Part shown: positions 32,251 through 44,102 of the stretch, piece after piece
How the letters are laid out: every line of letters begins with the position of its first letter
Numbering within the stretch: position 1 is the stretch's first letter
Assembly (NCBI GenBank): GCA_004431415.1
Contig: QPMI01000101.1
Location: 290,756 to 354,755, forward strand
Length of the DNA: 64,000 bases
Reading direction: 5' to 3'
Source of the DNA: Cyanophora paradoxa
Taxonomy: Eukaryota; Glaucocystophyceae; Cyanophorales; Cyanophoraceae
Position numbers and translations under genes: made by a program
The notes under the pieces: model-generated
The model's database searches: none
Told to the model about the DNA's origin: nothing
What the model saw: the letters and a program-made list of their open reading frames with translations, nothing else

Positions 32251-33083
32251 CCACGCTAGGTTTCCTTTCCCCCCCCCTCCCTCCCCCCCCCCCCCCGGCA
32301 CCCCCTCCCCCACCCCATCCCCCCTCCTTCCCCATACCCCTCCCCTCCCTCGAGCTCGTGATCCTTCCCCATACCCCTCCGGATCCTCTCCGGATCCCCA
32401 ATCGATACAATGCATATGAGCATTTGATCATTGCAGTTCAGGGCCGGGGCGATTATTAGTTAGAAAAATAAATTACAGAAGCTGAGAAATGACCTCAAGA
32501 TTGGCCTGAGGCTTGGGAACGTTAACCCTTCAGCCTTCACCTCAGGCGGCTGCAGCTGCTCAAAGGGAACACTATACTCCATACTGCGTATTAACTGTAC
32601 GTGTACTGGCCATATGCATGGCGCGGCGGGCGCCATGGTAGCCGATCGCGATAAAAAGATCCTGGAAGATCGAGCTCGATCCGGGTCGAAATCGCGGCCC
32701 GCGGCGGGCTTGCAATTGAACTTCAAGGCTTGGATCCGGCCGGGCTCATGATCATGCGCAGATCCTGGACCGCGGGGCCGGGACTGTGGAATTCGAAAGC
32801 GAACGGAAAAAGGGGCCTCCTTCGGAAAGACTAGATGGTCTATAATGCATATGTCTTGAGAAGAGAGGGGACGGAGAGGCATGCGCAGTTGCGACGTCGA
32901 CGGGCCCGCAAGATCATAACTCAGCGAGGCCCTCAAAGCTCCAGAGCATGCGCATGCGCATCATGGCCAGCGTGGCGGCGTGCGCGTTCGCTAGAGCTCC
33001 TCGAACTCGGAAGACCGATATCTAGACCTCCTGTGCATGCACGAAGAGCTCTTGCACGCACATCTCAAGCTTAAAGGGCTAGG
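32251..33083. other. Intergenic with homopolymer runs
   Basis: C-runs at 32270-32300, then lower-GC sequence with many 6-10-bp palindromes (ATGCATATG, GCGCATGCGC-like cores). A 158-codon minus-strand frame at 32460-32936 shows no family feature and was not called. Confidence 0.45.
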
Positions 33084-33420
33084 GGAGAGGGCGGCGCGCG
33101 GAGGCTAGGGGACGGGCGGAGCGGCTGGCGCGCCCGAGGCGCCCTGATCGGATATCATGAGGCTCCGCCAGCTCTGCCCTTGAGCTCCAATCGCAGGTAT
33201 AGCGAGTTAGTTTTGTAATAATCGCCGATACTCGATGCGCGTATTAAGCCAGCGCCCACGCGGCGCGCGCCCCCCCAGCTGCAGCTCCGGGCCGGGGCCC
33301 CCGACGCACCGCTCGAGGGGGTTTACACCTCCCGTGGCCGCACCCGAGGTGACGTCGACGACGAAGTTCCAAATGTTGAAAACGTTCTAGCACACGTACG
33401 GGGCCTTGATCATGAGAAAG
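33084..33420 (-). pseudogene. Decayed partial duplicate of the adjacent TPR-like gene
   Basis: Two blocks resemble parts of the gene at 33849-38275. Positions ~33113-33250 align with 34935-35075 (shared GCGCGCCCGAGGCGC, GCTCCGCCAGCTCTGCCCT and the following intron sequence). Positions ~33325-33393 align with ~36423-36478 (shared GGCCGCACCCGAGGTGACG and GACGAAGTTCCAAATGTT). Order and orientation match the source gene, with everything between deleted. Stops and indels make it non-functional. Because intron sequence is included, it arose by DNA duplication, not retroposition. Confidence 0.65.
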
Positions 33421-33532
33421 AGTTCAACAAGACTTGCAGACGTGCGAGATACCCCCCCCCCCCCCCCCCTTCTGGTGGCCATGGGAGGACAGGGCGCTGG
33501 TGGAGGCGCTCGGGGCGGGGGGGGTGACGCGG

Positions 33533-33563
<31 letters not shown>

Positions 33564-33848
33564 CGGAAGGGGGGGGGGAGAGAGAGGATACGTCCTCGCG
33601 GACGACTCGGCCCTCGCCGACGCCGCCCGCCACGCCGCCTCGCTCCTCTAAAGCCCGAGGGCCCGCTGCAGACCCCTCGAATCCCCCGCGTCCTCGCGAG
33701 CCGAATCCGATGTCATCATTTACGTAGATATATAATCCGATGTCATAATATGCGTTTAATCCGATGTCATTATTATGACGTATACGTATGCAGAATACAT
33801 ACGGGTCCCGGAGGCCCAGGGGTGTCGACGTGCGGGCCGGGATCGAAT
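33421..33848. other. Spacer with long C and G homopolymers
   Basis: A C-run at 33453-33469 and G-runs at 33535-33582, followed by AT-rich sequence (33705-33795) with repeated CCGATGTCAT motifs, probably the 3' flank of the minus-strand TPR-like gene. No coding feature. Confidence 0.5.
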
Positions 33849-36800
33849 TCAGGCGGGCCCGTTGGCGAGCCAGGCGCTGATCTGGAGGACGGTGTCGGCG
33901 GGGTACGTGGCCAGGAAGACCTCCTGCAGCTCGGAGTCGATCCCGCGGCTCGCCCAGAAGTCGGGGTCCAGGGCGGGGCGCCACGCCAGCCCCAGCCCGC
34001 CCATCCGCCCCGCCAGCCCCCGCGGGCGCTCGTTCGCGTCGTACGGGTACGGGTGCACGAGCTGGGGGGGCACGGGCCGCCCGAGGCGGGCAGCGACCCA
34101 GGTGGCGGCGCGGCGGAGGTTGCGGATGCGGGGGTGCGAGTCGCCGAAGCAGGCGGCGAGCTCGGGCGTGCACGTGTACTTGGCCATCGACGCCACGAAC
34201 GTGTCCAGCGCCTCCGCCAGCTGCCCGTCCAGCGCGCTGCCGTTTCGTACAAGCCCGTGCGCAGTTAATATAAAGCCAATAGCCATGAATTCAAGTATGA
34301 GTCCGAACTCGGAATTCTGTCCCGCTGACGCGCGGGCGCGCGCACCAGAGGAGGCCGATGTGGTAGAGGGCGGAAGCGACCTTGGTGGGGCCCCACGGGC
34401 CGTGGAGCCCCGCCTGCGCGCGCCCGAGCCCGGGGCACGCATCGGTCGCACACCCCAGGCCGGCGCCGGCTGCGGGGGCTGGAGGGGGGCGGGGCGGGGC
34501 GGGGGCGGGCGCCTCGAAGAGGAGGAGGCAGCTGCGGACGATGCGGATGGCGTGGCGGAGCTTGAAGCCGCCGGGGCGGAACACGACGCCGCACGCTGCC
34601 GGGGACGCGCTAAGAGTAGGCGGCGTGTGCGGGGGCCATGCATCGCGTGGATGGGGTGCGAGAGTGGGATGCGGAGGGGGTGACCGGCGAGGCAGAAGTC
34701 GTCGTGGTCGGAGCTCGTCACCTCGCAGACGGCGTCGAGCGCCTGCGTCCCCGCCCGCAGCGAGCGCCCCCAGCGCGCAACCAGCCCTGCCCACGCCCCG
34801 CGCCCCCCCGCGTTAGCGGCTCCTCCACCTCCATCTCACGTGCACGCGTCTCTCTCGTGGGCGGCCTCGTGAAGGGTTCGGGAGGGCGGGGAGGGGGGCG
34901 GGGGCGGGCGGACCGGCGGCGAGCTCGGCCAGGGAGGCGGAGCGGCTCGCGCGCCCGAGGCGCATCACGTAGGCGGGGTTGCCCCCCGAGCGCTCCGCCA
35001 GCTCTGCCCTCCAACATATGAGTCGCACGCACAGCGAATTGATTTTATAATGTTCGCCGATGCGCGTATTTCGGCCAGGATCAGGATCGATCAGATCAGA
35101 TCGCAGTTCAGATCGCGAATCTAGATCGGGGCGACGGGGGGCGGGGCGCGGGCGGACCGCGGGCGATGTCGGCGGCGCGGCGGTAGCCCTCGGCGGCGGC
35201 GGCGGGGTCGCCCTCGTGCCAGTCGATGTACGCTGCGGCGCCTTCCGATGAGCGACGCGCAGCTGGAGGGGCCTTGGAGGGCGGGGCGGGGCGGGCGGGC
35301 CGAGGGTCTGCAGGCACGACGCCTTGAACTCCGTGTCGTCGTCCGTCTCCTCGAACCTGTCCGCCGCGTCGCGCAGGGACCGTAGACGTCAAATCACGGG
35401 CGAACGAGCGCCAGCGCTAGATTTGAGTCTAGAGGCCGCTTCCCAGCGTGCAATGCAGGCCCCAATGCAAGCCCTCCCCGCACCAGTAGAGGCGCTCCGA
35501 GAAGTGGCGAGCGAGGTCCGGCCGCTCGATTTGCACTGCGAGCCCCGCGCCTCGCCCCGTGAGCGCGGCCGGCCGGGCATCGGAGGGGGGGTACGGCGGC
35601 ACCGTGCAGCTCGCAGAGGTCGCGCAGGACCTCGCACTCGAGCCGGTGGGGGTACACCTGCGCGCGCACGCGGGGGCCCCGGGCTGCTCAGCGCCCGGGC
35701 GGGGCGGGGGCAGGAGACGCGGGGCGGAACACAGCAGCACGTACCCGCAAGCGGAGCAGGGCGTCCCAGGCCTGGTATGGGCGGGGGGGGGGGGGGGGAG
35801 GGGGAAGGGGGGGAAGGGGGGAAAGGGGGGGGGGGAGGCGTGTCGGGGTCGGAAACGTGAGACCCCGTGGCCTGTGCTGGCGCGCGCGCCCGGCCCCGCG
35901 CGCGCACCTCGAACTGAAGCTCCAGAGCGGCCCGCACGTGCCCGAACTGCCGCAGGCTGAACCCCGCCCGCACCTGCCCCCGCCACCCGCTCACAGCTGA
36001 TCACGCACACGTACCGCAGGCGCAGTTCGAGCCGCCGCTTTGGCGTTAGCTCGCCCACCTTCGCAGTCGTCGCGAGAAGCTCCGTTCGCACGTCCCGTCC
36101 AAACCTGCCGTCGCGATCGGCCCCGCGCGCCCGGTGTGGTAAGCTGATTGTAAGGCGCCTCTTGCGGGCGTGCGCACCTCTCGACGGCCTCCATTGCAAT
36201 CTCAATCGCGCGCTCGTGTAGCGCGAGGACCTGCGCGTGCCGATCGCGAGCGTACGCACGTGAGGCCACTGCCGGTCGAATTGCGATTGGGGAGGGGGGC
36301 CGGCGGGAGAGGCGTGCGGCGCGCCTCCTCCAAGGGGAGGAGCATGAAGTTGGGTGATATGACGACGAAATCTGCGGGGCACGCACACGTGAGGGGGGCG
36401 GAGCCGACAGCTACGGGGGGGGGGTACGCCTCCCGCGGCCGCACCCGAGGTGACGACGATGACGAAGTTCCAAATGTTCTCGCAGGCGCGCTCCGCCTCC
36501 TCCCTGGAGCAAAACAATTAGAAGGGGAAGGCAGGGGGACGGGGTAAGGTGGGGGGGGGGTACATCGAACTCACAGCGTGGGATACGAGGAAGGGCCGGC
36601 GAGGAGGTTCAGTGCGAGGGAGCTAAGGATCGAGTCGAACTGAACATAGGGAGGGGGGGGGGGGGGGGGGGCGGATTAAAAAATAATGAGCCCCGGGCGG
36701 GAGTAAAGAAACGCTTGCAAAAAGCGGCGAGCAGACCGAAGGGGGAGGGAAGGAGGCGCGGGGCCACCCGGGGCCAGAGGAGCGGGCGACAGCGATTCGA

Positions 36801-38275
36801 ACGAGCTGGGCGAACGCTCTCTTCGCTCTTCGAGGAGGATGGCGAAATGCGGCGCTCACCACGAAGAGATGACGGGTACGTATTCTCCCAGCAAGCGTGC
36901 GGAAGAGGGGGGTACCCAGGACGCTTCCATGGGGTGAGTCTCGGAAGCCGGGTGGGCCGGGGGCGGAGCGGGGAGGGGTACCGGGGGTCGCCCAACAGGA
37001 CGGCGAGGGCTGAGCCGGCGCCGGCCGCCTCCGCGGCGGTCACGCGGCGCTGCGGGCCCGGGGTTGCAAGGCGGCGGGGCGGGGTGGGAGCAGCAGGGGG
37101 TTACCATGAACTCGTCCTCCTCGTGGGGGCTCAGGATGTAGGGCGGGGGGGAGAAGGGGACGGGGGGCGGGAGGGGCGGGGGCGGGGGCGGGGGCTCGTC
37201 GAAGGGGGCGGGGGAGCCGGGGACGAGGGGGACGGGGGCGGGGGCGGGGGCGTCGGAGTTGATGGCGAGGCTCGAGAGCTTCACGAAGAGCGCCTCCACG
37301 TCCGCCTCGGGGAGCGCCACCGGCCCCGCCCCCCGCCCCGCCCCCCGCCCCATCTCCGCCGGCACCGCGACCCCCCAGACGGCCGGCGGGGGGGGCGCCC
37401 CCCGCGAGCTCGAGCCCTCGCCCCGCAGCTCGGCGCTCACGAAGAGCTCCCAGAACTTCTCCTCCGCCGAAGAGAGGAGGTCGGCCACGGAGCGCCGGTC
37501 CCTCGCGGGGGCCGAGCGCGCGAAGGCGGAGAGCAGCGAGTCGAGGTAGCCCGCCTCCTGCAGCACCTCCGCCTCCTCGCGCCCCCCCGGCACCTCCGAG
37601 CCCTGCCTCGACCCGGGGAGCGCCGGCGGAAGAGGAGGCGGAGGCGGCAGCTGCAGCGGATACGGGAGGAGGGGCGGCGGTTCGGGGGTCCCGAATGCCG
37701 GTCGACGTCGACGTCCGGAGGGGGAGCGGGGGCGACGGGAGCTGGAAGGGGCCGGCGGGCTGGGGAGAGACGCCTCGGAGAGCCCGGCGCTCTCCCAGAT
37801 GAGGGCGAGGGGCGCGAAATCGAGGGGTCCGGCGCGAGCGCGCTTGAGGGCCGGGGCCGCCTCATGCCCGTGTCGCGACTCGAGCTCCCCGGGGCCGTGC
37901 TTCGCCGGGAGGGCGCCCGATCGGCGCGGCGTCGCCGGTCCGGATGCGGGGGGAGGGAGGGGGGATGCGGGGCCGGCCCCGCCCTCCAGCGTCGCCTGCG
38001 ACGTCGCCCTCTCCCGCTCCGCCTTGCATCCCGCCCCGGGCATTGCCCCGCAGCGCACGAGCTGGAGCTTGATGCGGCCCTGCGCACACACCCGCGCATC
38101 CGCTTCGGATTGGGCGGGGAGCGGGGCGGGGGAGGGAGCAGGGGGCGCGCGCCCGCGGCTGATGGCCGGTGACGGGGTCGCGAAGGCGGAGCTCGAAAGA
38201 GGCGTCCCGGAGGCAGCGGCAGGCGTCCAGCGCAAAGCACGCCGTCTCTCCCACCGCGTCCACCCTTGTCTCCAC
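33849..38275 (-). CDS. Large TPR-like protein, unknown family
   Basis: The start exon (ATG 38275) gives ALDACRCLRDASFELRLRDP, joined by a GTCACC...GCAG intron to a long exon (~38121-37106). That exon carries IKLQLVRCG, a Pro/Ser-rich linker and SVADLLSSAEEKFWELFVSA. Later exon pieces: TAAEAAGAGSALAVLLGD, SILSSLALNLLAGPSSYP, EERACENIW-type EAERACENIWNFVIVV, FVVISPNFMLLPLEEA, VLALHERAIEIAMEAVER, FSLRQFGHVRAALELQFE, LECEVLRDLCELHGAA, YIDWHEGDPAAAAEGYRR (TPR-like), FRPGGFKLRHAIRIVRSCLL, VASALYHIGLLCALDGQLAE and the C-terminal LATYPADTVLQISAWLANG. Helix pairs and spacing suggest tetratricopeptide repeats and a scaffold role. I cannot name the family, and two adjacent genes split near 36.6-37 kb cannot be excluded. 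Confidence 0.5.
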
Positions 38276-38868
38276 GCTTGTCCCCTGCCCGACGCGCGAA
38301 GAGACGCCGGGGCGTAAGAAAGAGCGGTAAATTCGAAGGCGAGTGCTCAGAAAACGATGTAAATTATATAATGTCGTCTAGGCCTGCGCATGTGTATGCC
38401 TGCAGGCTATAGCTAGTCCAGATGATCACGCCCCAACGTCAACTATCCAAAATAACGCAAACCGGTAGCGGACGACACCAGGCCGCCTGTAGCTTTATAT
38501 ATATAGAGAGCGGGAGCCCGGCGCGGGGCAGGCCATGGCCAGCCTGCAGGGCGGCAAGGCCTGGAAAGCGGCCAGAAATAGCCCGAAAGAGAGGGGGACT
38601 TGAAGCTAGGGGGTGGAGAGGATGCGACGGTGCTCGCGATCACCTGCACGAACGGGAGAGAGAGCCGGGTCGATGTTCGCGTCCTCCTCGAGCTCGCGCC
38701 CACGCTCAAGCCGGCGGCGGCGGCTGCTGCTGCCGCCGCCGCCGCCTGCGCAGCCTCGCCGCACACGCACGCAGGCCCAGCGTACACCGCCCCCGACTCT
38801 GCGCTCGCAGCGTGATCATGAGCGCTGGTCACGGCGGGGCGCGGCCGCGCGCGCGGGGGAACTCTAGA
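38276..38868. other. Intergenic, promoter side of TPR-like gene
   Basis: Contains a TATATATATAGAGAG stretch near 38496-38510 and a (GCC/GGC)n-like run at 38710-38755. Several CATGATC palindromes lie near 38815. No gene was recognised. Confidence 0.4.
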
Positions 38869-39290
38869 TCAAAAGGGCGGAGGCATGGGCTCGCCCCAGT
38901 CGGCGAGCTCGATAATCAACTGGCGGCCGATCCACGGGCTCCCTGCCTCCGCCTTCAGCTTGTACAGCCTGCGAGCCCTCAGCTCATTATGAAGCTTTGC
39001 ATTCGCTCATGATCATGATCAAGAGCATTCAATTCAGCTGCAGTTGCCAAGCCCGCTAGAAATCCGGGACGGGCGGCGGACCTTTGCTTCACGACGGCAT
39101 GGTAGTGCACGTGGGGGCCGCTCTTGTCGCGCTCGGGCGACCAGGGAAGCGGAGCGAAGGGCTGGAAGGAGCTCTGCACGGTGCTCTGGAGGGAGACGAA
39201 CTGGCGGCGGAGGAGCGAGAACTCCGCCGTGCACGTGCCCAGATCAGGGTCGAGAGCTCCGGGGTTCGGCGGCCGGTCGAACGGCGACAT
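38869..39290 (-). CDS. Small orphan protein, 102 aa
   Basis: Exon 1 (39082-39290) and exon 2 (38869-38968) join in phase across a 113-nt GTCCGC...CGCAG intron. The product starts MSPFDRPPNPGALDPD, has a helical middle (FSLLRRQFVSLQSTVQSSF), a His-rich stretch (GPHVHYHAVVKQR) and ends LIIELADWGEPMPPPF. The composition is that of a real soluble protein. No membrane segment or known motif. It is the last gene before the gene-poor island. I do not recognise it. Confidence 0.6.
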
Positions 39291-40130
39291 TCGCGCGTGC
39301 GCGGCGACGTCCGGCGCTGCCGCACGCGCGATCGACCGAACCTCAGCCAGTTCACGCACTGACCGATATCACGATCGAATCAGATCGATACATATCGGCC
39401 GCAAACTGCACATTCGATCGCAGATGTACCTCATTCGCATGATGGAGACCGAGGCGCCCGCGGCCCGGGCGTTGCAACTGCAAGTTCCGCATGCATATGC
39501 GGACGGCATACTATGATACGTCCAAAGCTACTCTACAAGTTGAACTGAAGCTCGTGCTGCAGCCTGCAGGCTGCAGGCTCAAGCTGCACTGCGCCGTGAC
39601 TGCGGGGAGTCCGAGAGTCCGATGCTCACCGCGGCCGCCGGCCGCGGGCACCGCCGCACCGGTCTGCCGCACTGCGGCACTGCGCACGTGCTACTACGGT
39701 GCTAGGGATTAGCCTACTTGGCCTAGGCTTGTATGGCTGGGCTAAAGCTTATTCCGGTAACACCCCGTGCGGGCCGAGTAAGGGTAAAGTGAGCAGCGAG
39801 CCGCCGGGCCGCCGAGCCCCAGGCCCCCACTGGCCCCCCAGCGCTAGCTGCAGCCTGCAGTGACTCAGTGACTCTCGAAGTCCGACGGTCTCGCGATCTC
39901 GCAGCATACAGTATATACTCACTGAGTCAGTCACTGAGTGACTGGCATAGCGGCGCCGGGCGCTAGCGCTGTCGAAGATCTTACGTTTACAGTACCCACT
40001 ACGGTATACGGTATACCCCGGAGGGTAAGCCCGGTTGGCATTGTTTGTTCAACTCGGCAATGCTTTTAAATTTGCTAGCGCGGCGCCGCTAGCGCTAGTA
40101 CCGCTAGCGCGACGTCGACAGTTACTAGTA

Positions 40131-40392
40131 CCGTAAAACACAATATTAATGCGCGCATAATATTAATGCGCCCCCAAATTAATGCGTTTTTTACCGTCAA
40201 CACGCATTAATTTGGGGGCGCATTAATAACAGAACGCTAAGAAACTGGAGATAGTAGGACGTACTCAGTACCCCCCTCATGCAGGCGAGAAAGCGTAAAA
40301 ACGCATTAATTTGGGGGCGCATTATTAGCCATACGAGGGGTCCGGGTCCAAAAACGCATTAATATTGAGCGCATTAATATTGTGTTTTAAGG
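40131..40392. mobile_element. MITE-like element, 262 bp, TA-flanked
   Basis: The 24-bp ends 40131-40154 and 40369-40392 are inverted repeats with one mismatch (start CCGTAAAACACAATATTAAT vs CCTTAAAACACAATATTAAT). Both ends abut TA (40129-40130 and 40393-40394), the target duplication of Tc1/mariner-type elements. The interior has inverted copies of GCATTAATTTGGGGGCGC. No coding capacity, so it is non-autonomous. Confidence 0.75.
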
Positions 40393-40561
40393 TATAGTGT
40401 TTTTTTTGTGTATTGAGGCGTTATTAAAAAATTGCAGTGTTCTTATAATTAATTAAATTGTCGAATTCGCAAAAATTGGAATTGCCGAGTCTATAATTTT
40501 AAATTGCTAAGGCCAGACGTTCATCACTCTACATTTCAAGTTGTAACTTGTAATAGGCCTG

Positions 40562-41034
40562 ATGCTTGACCCCCCCCGGCTTCAAGCCAAGCCAAGCCAA
40601 ATTTTGGCCTTCCGGAGTCAAGCCAAGCCAAGCACCCCGTTAGTGAATTCGCACACACCGAGACAATACGGCTAATGATAGAACTGAGGAGTCCGTAAAG
40701 TGTCAAGTCGAAAGATGAGCCTACTGGTTACGCCGGGTAGGGAACCTATCAGCCATCGGACAGGGTGGAGCTAGTCAAGGAGACGTAAACTAAAGCAAAG
40801 CTAACCCAGAGCAGAGAGCTACTACCTATACATCTAGCCTAGCTTAGGACTAGGCTACCGAGAGGACTACCCAGGGTCTACGAGAGGGAGGTAAATTAAA
40901 ACACTACTACTGCTAGTGCTGCCTGCCTAGGGACCGTCGGGACGTCCGGCCAAGCCAAGCACCCGAGCCGGCTGGCTCAAATGCTTGGCCCCTCGGCTAG
41001 GTCAAATATTTGTCAAATGCTTGAGGGGGGGGTA
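40562..41034. repeat. CAAGCC/AAATGCTTG repeat cluster
   Basis: Repeated CAAGCCAAGCCAAG motifs at 40590-40635 and 40950-40965 and AAATGCTTG motifs at 40978-41025 occur in opposing orientation. Related words recur at 42210-42260. This looks like the remains of an inverted-repeat element family; I could not define clean ends. Confidence 0.35.
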
Positions 41035-41447
41035 CCCCATGTACGCCCCTCTTCCCCTCTAGATCTAGCTATAGATCTTCCCTAAGGCGCGCGCTAGCTA
41101 GCTACGCACGTACGCGTACGTATACGCCGAGCGTCGCCTGCCCTGCCGCGTGCTGAGCGGATTCGCCATCTGTCGGCGCGATCGCGAACAGCCCGTGCTG
41201 CGTGTTGCAATTGAAATGGCTGTCGATCGCGATGCTCGATGTCGCGCTGATGTTTTTGAACACTGTCTTACAAGCGAACTGCCGGCCGTGCTTCTCCTTG
41301 TTGACTCAGTGAGCAGGCACATCGCTGCTTTAATTTCTTCCCGTGCATGCGCATGCGCAGCTTCCCCTGGATGATCTTAAGCTTGTCGCCCTGCCAGACC
41401 CACGAAGTGAGAATGTGGATCTGCCGCTTAAGCCAGAGGTGGCTGTC

Positions 41448-41893
41448 ACAGCGGAACGGCGTTGTATGGCGCCATATACGCTGAAGGAAAAAAGTCCTCT
41501 ATGTAAATCGTTAACTTAAATCGCGTGTTCGCGTTACTGCAAAACTGGGCGAACTCGACTTGAACAATTACGTACCCCCCTTTTGGACTTGGTCGCGGCG
41601 CCGCGCGGCGCAACGAGCTCGCTCATTCTACAAAATCCAGCGCCACCATACAAAACTACGGTAGAGCAGCTGATTGGTAGGCCAATGGCGCGCCGGCGCG
41701 CGATTCGGTCTGGCCGTTTTCGATTTGCTCTGGAGCGAAGTTCGAACGACTTTTTTCCCAACGGCACCCGACTTCACCCCCCCGGTTAATTTTTCAAGTT
41801 GAATATGTTTCAAATATATATTAAGCTCTAATAGACTTGACTTGAAAAATTAAACTTGAGCGTATAGGGCGCCATACAACGCCGTTCCGCTGT
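41448..41893. mobile_element. Inverted-repeat element, 446 bp
   Basis: The ends 41448-41482 and 41859-41893 are 35-bp inverted repeats with a single mismatch (outer part ACAGCGGAACGGCGTTGTAT). The interior is AT-rich with no coding capacity. No convincing target-site duplication was seen, so the superfamily is open. Confidence 0.7.
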
Positions 41894-42205
41894 GTGTCCA
41901 TCGGCTCGAAGTCGTCCGCGTCCGTGCGCGGCCCTTGCGCTGCTGCAGGCGCCCCTGGCGCAGCTGCAGCTGCAGGCGCGGCGCATCGCTGGAGCCGGCG
42001 ATGGGCTGCGCGGGGGCACGGAATGAGATGTTGCCGGACGCGTCCTTGCCGATGACTGACTGCGTGGCTTTAATTTGCCCTTCTCCTTCGGCGGCATTGC
42101 TGCTGGCTGCCTGGCTGAGCCTGCTTCGCTGTGCCTAAGTATGGCCCTTCCCCCCCCTGCCCCCCCCCCCCATAATATTTGCAAGTATCTTTAAGCACGG
42201 CTTTC

Positions 42206-42256
42206 TGCCTCAAATGCTTGGCGCTAGAGGTCAAGCCAAGTGCTTGAGGCAAATGC
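42206..42256. repeat. Hairpin-forming inverted repeat
   Basis: GCCTCAAATGCTTGGC and GCCAAGTGCTTGAGGC face each other across a short loop, then AAATGCTTGACCCC follows. It shares words with the 40562-41034 cluster. Confidence 0.5.
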
Positions 42257-43046
42257 TTGACCCCAAGCAGCAGGCCTAACTTGTAAGTTGTAATCATTGA
42301 ATATGGTGGTCTACTATATAGCTACTACTAGTCTACTAGTAACTTAAAAAGCCGCCTACTAGCCTAGTAGGCTAAGAAACTCTCGAGTCTATAGCTAGCA
42401 GTGCCTAGCACTATAGCTAGCCTACTGGATCTCTAGATCTTCCCCCGGGCGGCGGGCCGGGCCCGAATGCCATGATATCGATGCCGCGGCATTGCCGCCC
42501 CATGCAGCCTGGCAGGCCCCCAGCAACATTAATTTAATATTGCCGAGTCGTGAATTTTCAAAATTAATTTAATAATTGCATGCACGTGCACGCGCGCGTA
42601 CGTATATACTTCGTTTACGTACTTCAAGGCCGCCCCCGATGAGCTCGTAATCCGAGAAATAATAACAATGTGCGCTCCGGCCCCTTAGCTTCCGAAGCTG
42701 CCTTGTCGTGCATGCGCAGGTACAGTATACGTAGTACGTATACGTAGGGGCCGGTAGTACCGGTACGGACCGTACGGCCAATCATTGAATTGCAAGTTGC
42801 CAGGCATTGCGGGCAAGCGCTCGCCGCTCGCCGCTTGGCGCCGCTTGCAATTGGCAAGTTGCAACTTGCAATTCAATGATTGCACTGGATCATCAGTCGA
42901 CATCCGACATGGTACGTCCGAGTCTGCAATGACTCTGCATAAAAGACTGCATTGACCGTCGGACTCTGCAACTTGGATGGGGCCCCGGCCCTGGCTGAGC
43001 CACTGTCAGCTGCAGCCTGGCAGAGCCAGTGAGCCTGCGAGCCGCG

Positions 43047-43475
43047 CAGTGTTGTCGTTATAACGTTAACGGAAATCGGGTCGTTATAGCGTGACCGTTA
43101 TAACGCGTTATAACGGATAATGACGCGTTACTTTCGTCATTTTGAATATTTTATTATATTAAATATTCATTAAATATATTCCATTTCCTGCACGGGTACT
43201 TCCGCTCGTACGTGACCGCGGTCTGCCAGTGAACGCCGGCGCCGGCGAGCTTCCTAAGCCTTCCTTGCATGTGCAAACATCTTCTTAGCTGTTCTATCAT
43301 AGTTTCATATCAGAAATGCGTTAAAATGCTACGAAATACGCGAGTTAAGGGGGGGTGAAGCTCGTTAATAACGACTGTCCGTCATATTGACTGGGGTCGT
43401 TATAGCGCTAGCGCGTTATTAACGTGACGTTATAACGTCATCCGCTATAACGGTGACGTTATAACGACAACACTG
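43047..43475. mobile_element. hAT-type MITE, 429 bp, perfect 8-bp TSD
   Basis: The ends 43047-43066 and 43456-43475 are perfect 20-bp inverted repeats beginning CAGTGTTGTCGTTATAACGT. The element is flanked by identical 8-bp direct repeats GAGCCGCG (43039-43046 and 43476-43483). A CAGTG-type terminus with 8-bp target duplication is the signature of hAT transposons. The interior is rich in TTATAACG words in both orientations and has no transposase frame, so it must be mobilised in trans. Confidence 0.85.
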
Positions 43476-43639
43476 GAGCCGCGCCTCAGCGGCGCCTGCA
43501 TGCGCAGGCTGCAGACTGCAGCCTGCAGTGCCGGCGACTCGGCGGCGAGTCGGCGGCGACTGTGCCGCTGCACTAGTACTGCCGCTCAGCAGCCGCTGCA
43601 GCCTGCATGCGCAGCTGGGCCGCCTACTAGTACTGGAGA

Positions 43640-43880
43640 ACCAGAAATATTTAGTGGGCTGCATATTTATAGTACTAAAAAGTTTTGGGCGATCTACTAA
43701 ATATTTCCCGCCTGCCAAAGTCCCGTCTCCGCCATACAAAAGCCCTGCGAAGACCGACCTACTAAAGATTTACCATCTGCTAAAGTGGCAGTTTTGGCGA
43801 AGTACTAATTATTTTCCTGTACTAAATTAACCAGTTCTACAGTAGTTAAAAAACGTTACTTTACTACTAAAGTTAGTACG
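43640..43880. repeat. Clustered CTACTAAA(T/G)ATTT motifs
   Basis: Variants of TACTAAA followed by ATTT recur about every 40-65 bp (43670, 43693, 43758, 43801, 43817). The outer parts are weakly inverted relative to each other. Possibly an old element; ends are unclear. Confidence 0.3.
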
Positions 43881-44102
43881 CGGCGGCAGTGCCGCCGCGC
43901 ACTGCGGCACTGCCGCGGCACTTACCCCGGCGCCTACTACCGGTAGGCGGCGGTAGCTATAGTATGCATATGCCGATATATATCGCCGAGTCGATGGTAT
44001 GAATCATATGATCACGATATATCAATGCATATGCATTTGCAAAATCCCGTTATTTCAATTTGATCAAATTTACTTGATTTCACCGAGTCAGGTTCCGCCT
44101 AC

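Noticed and set aside
32460-32936. 158-codon minus-strand frame
   Set aside because: No family feature, in a spacer rich in palindromes; nothing around it suggests a transcript.
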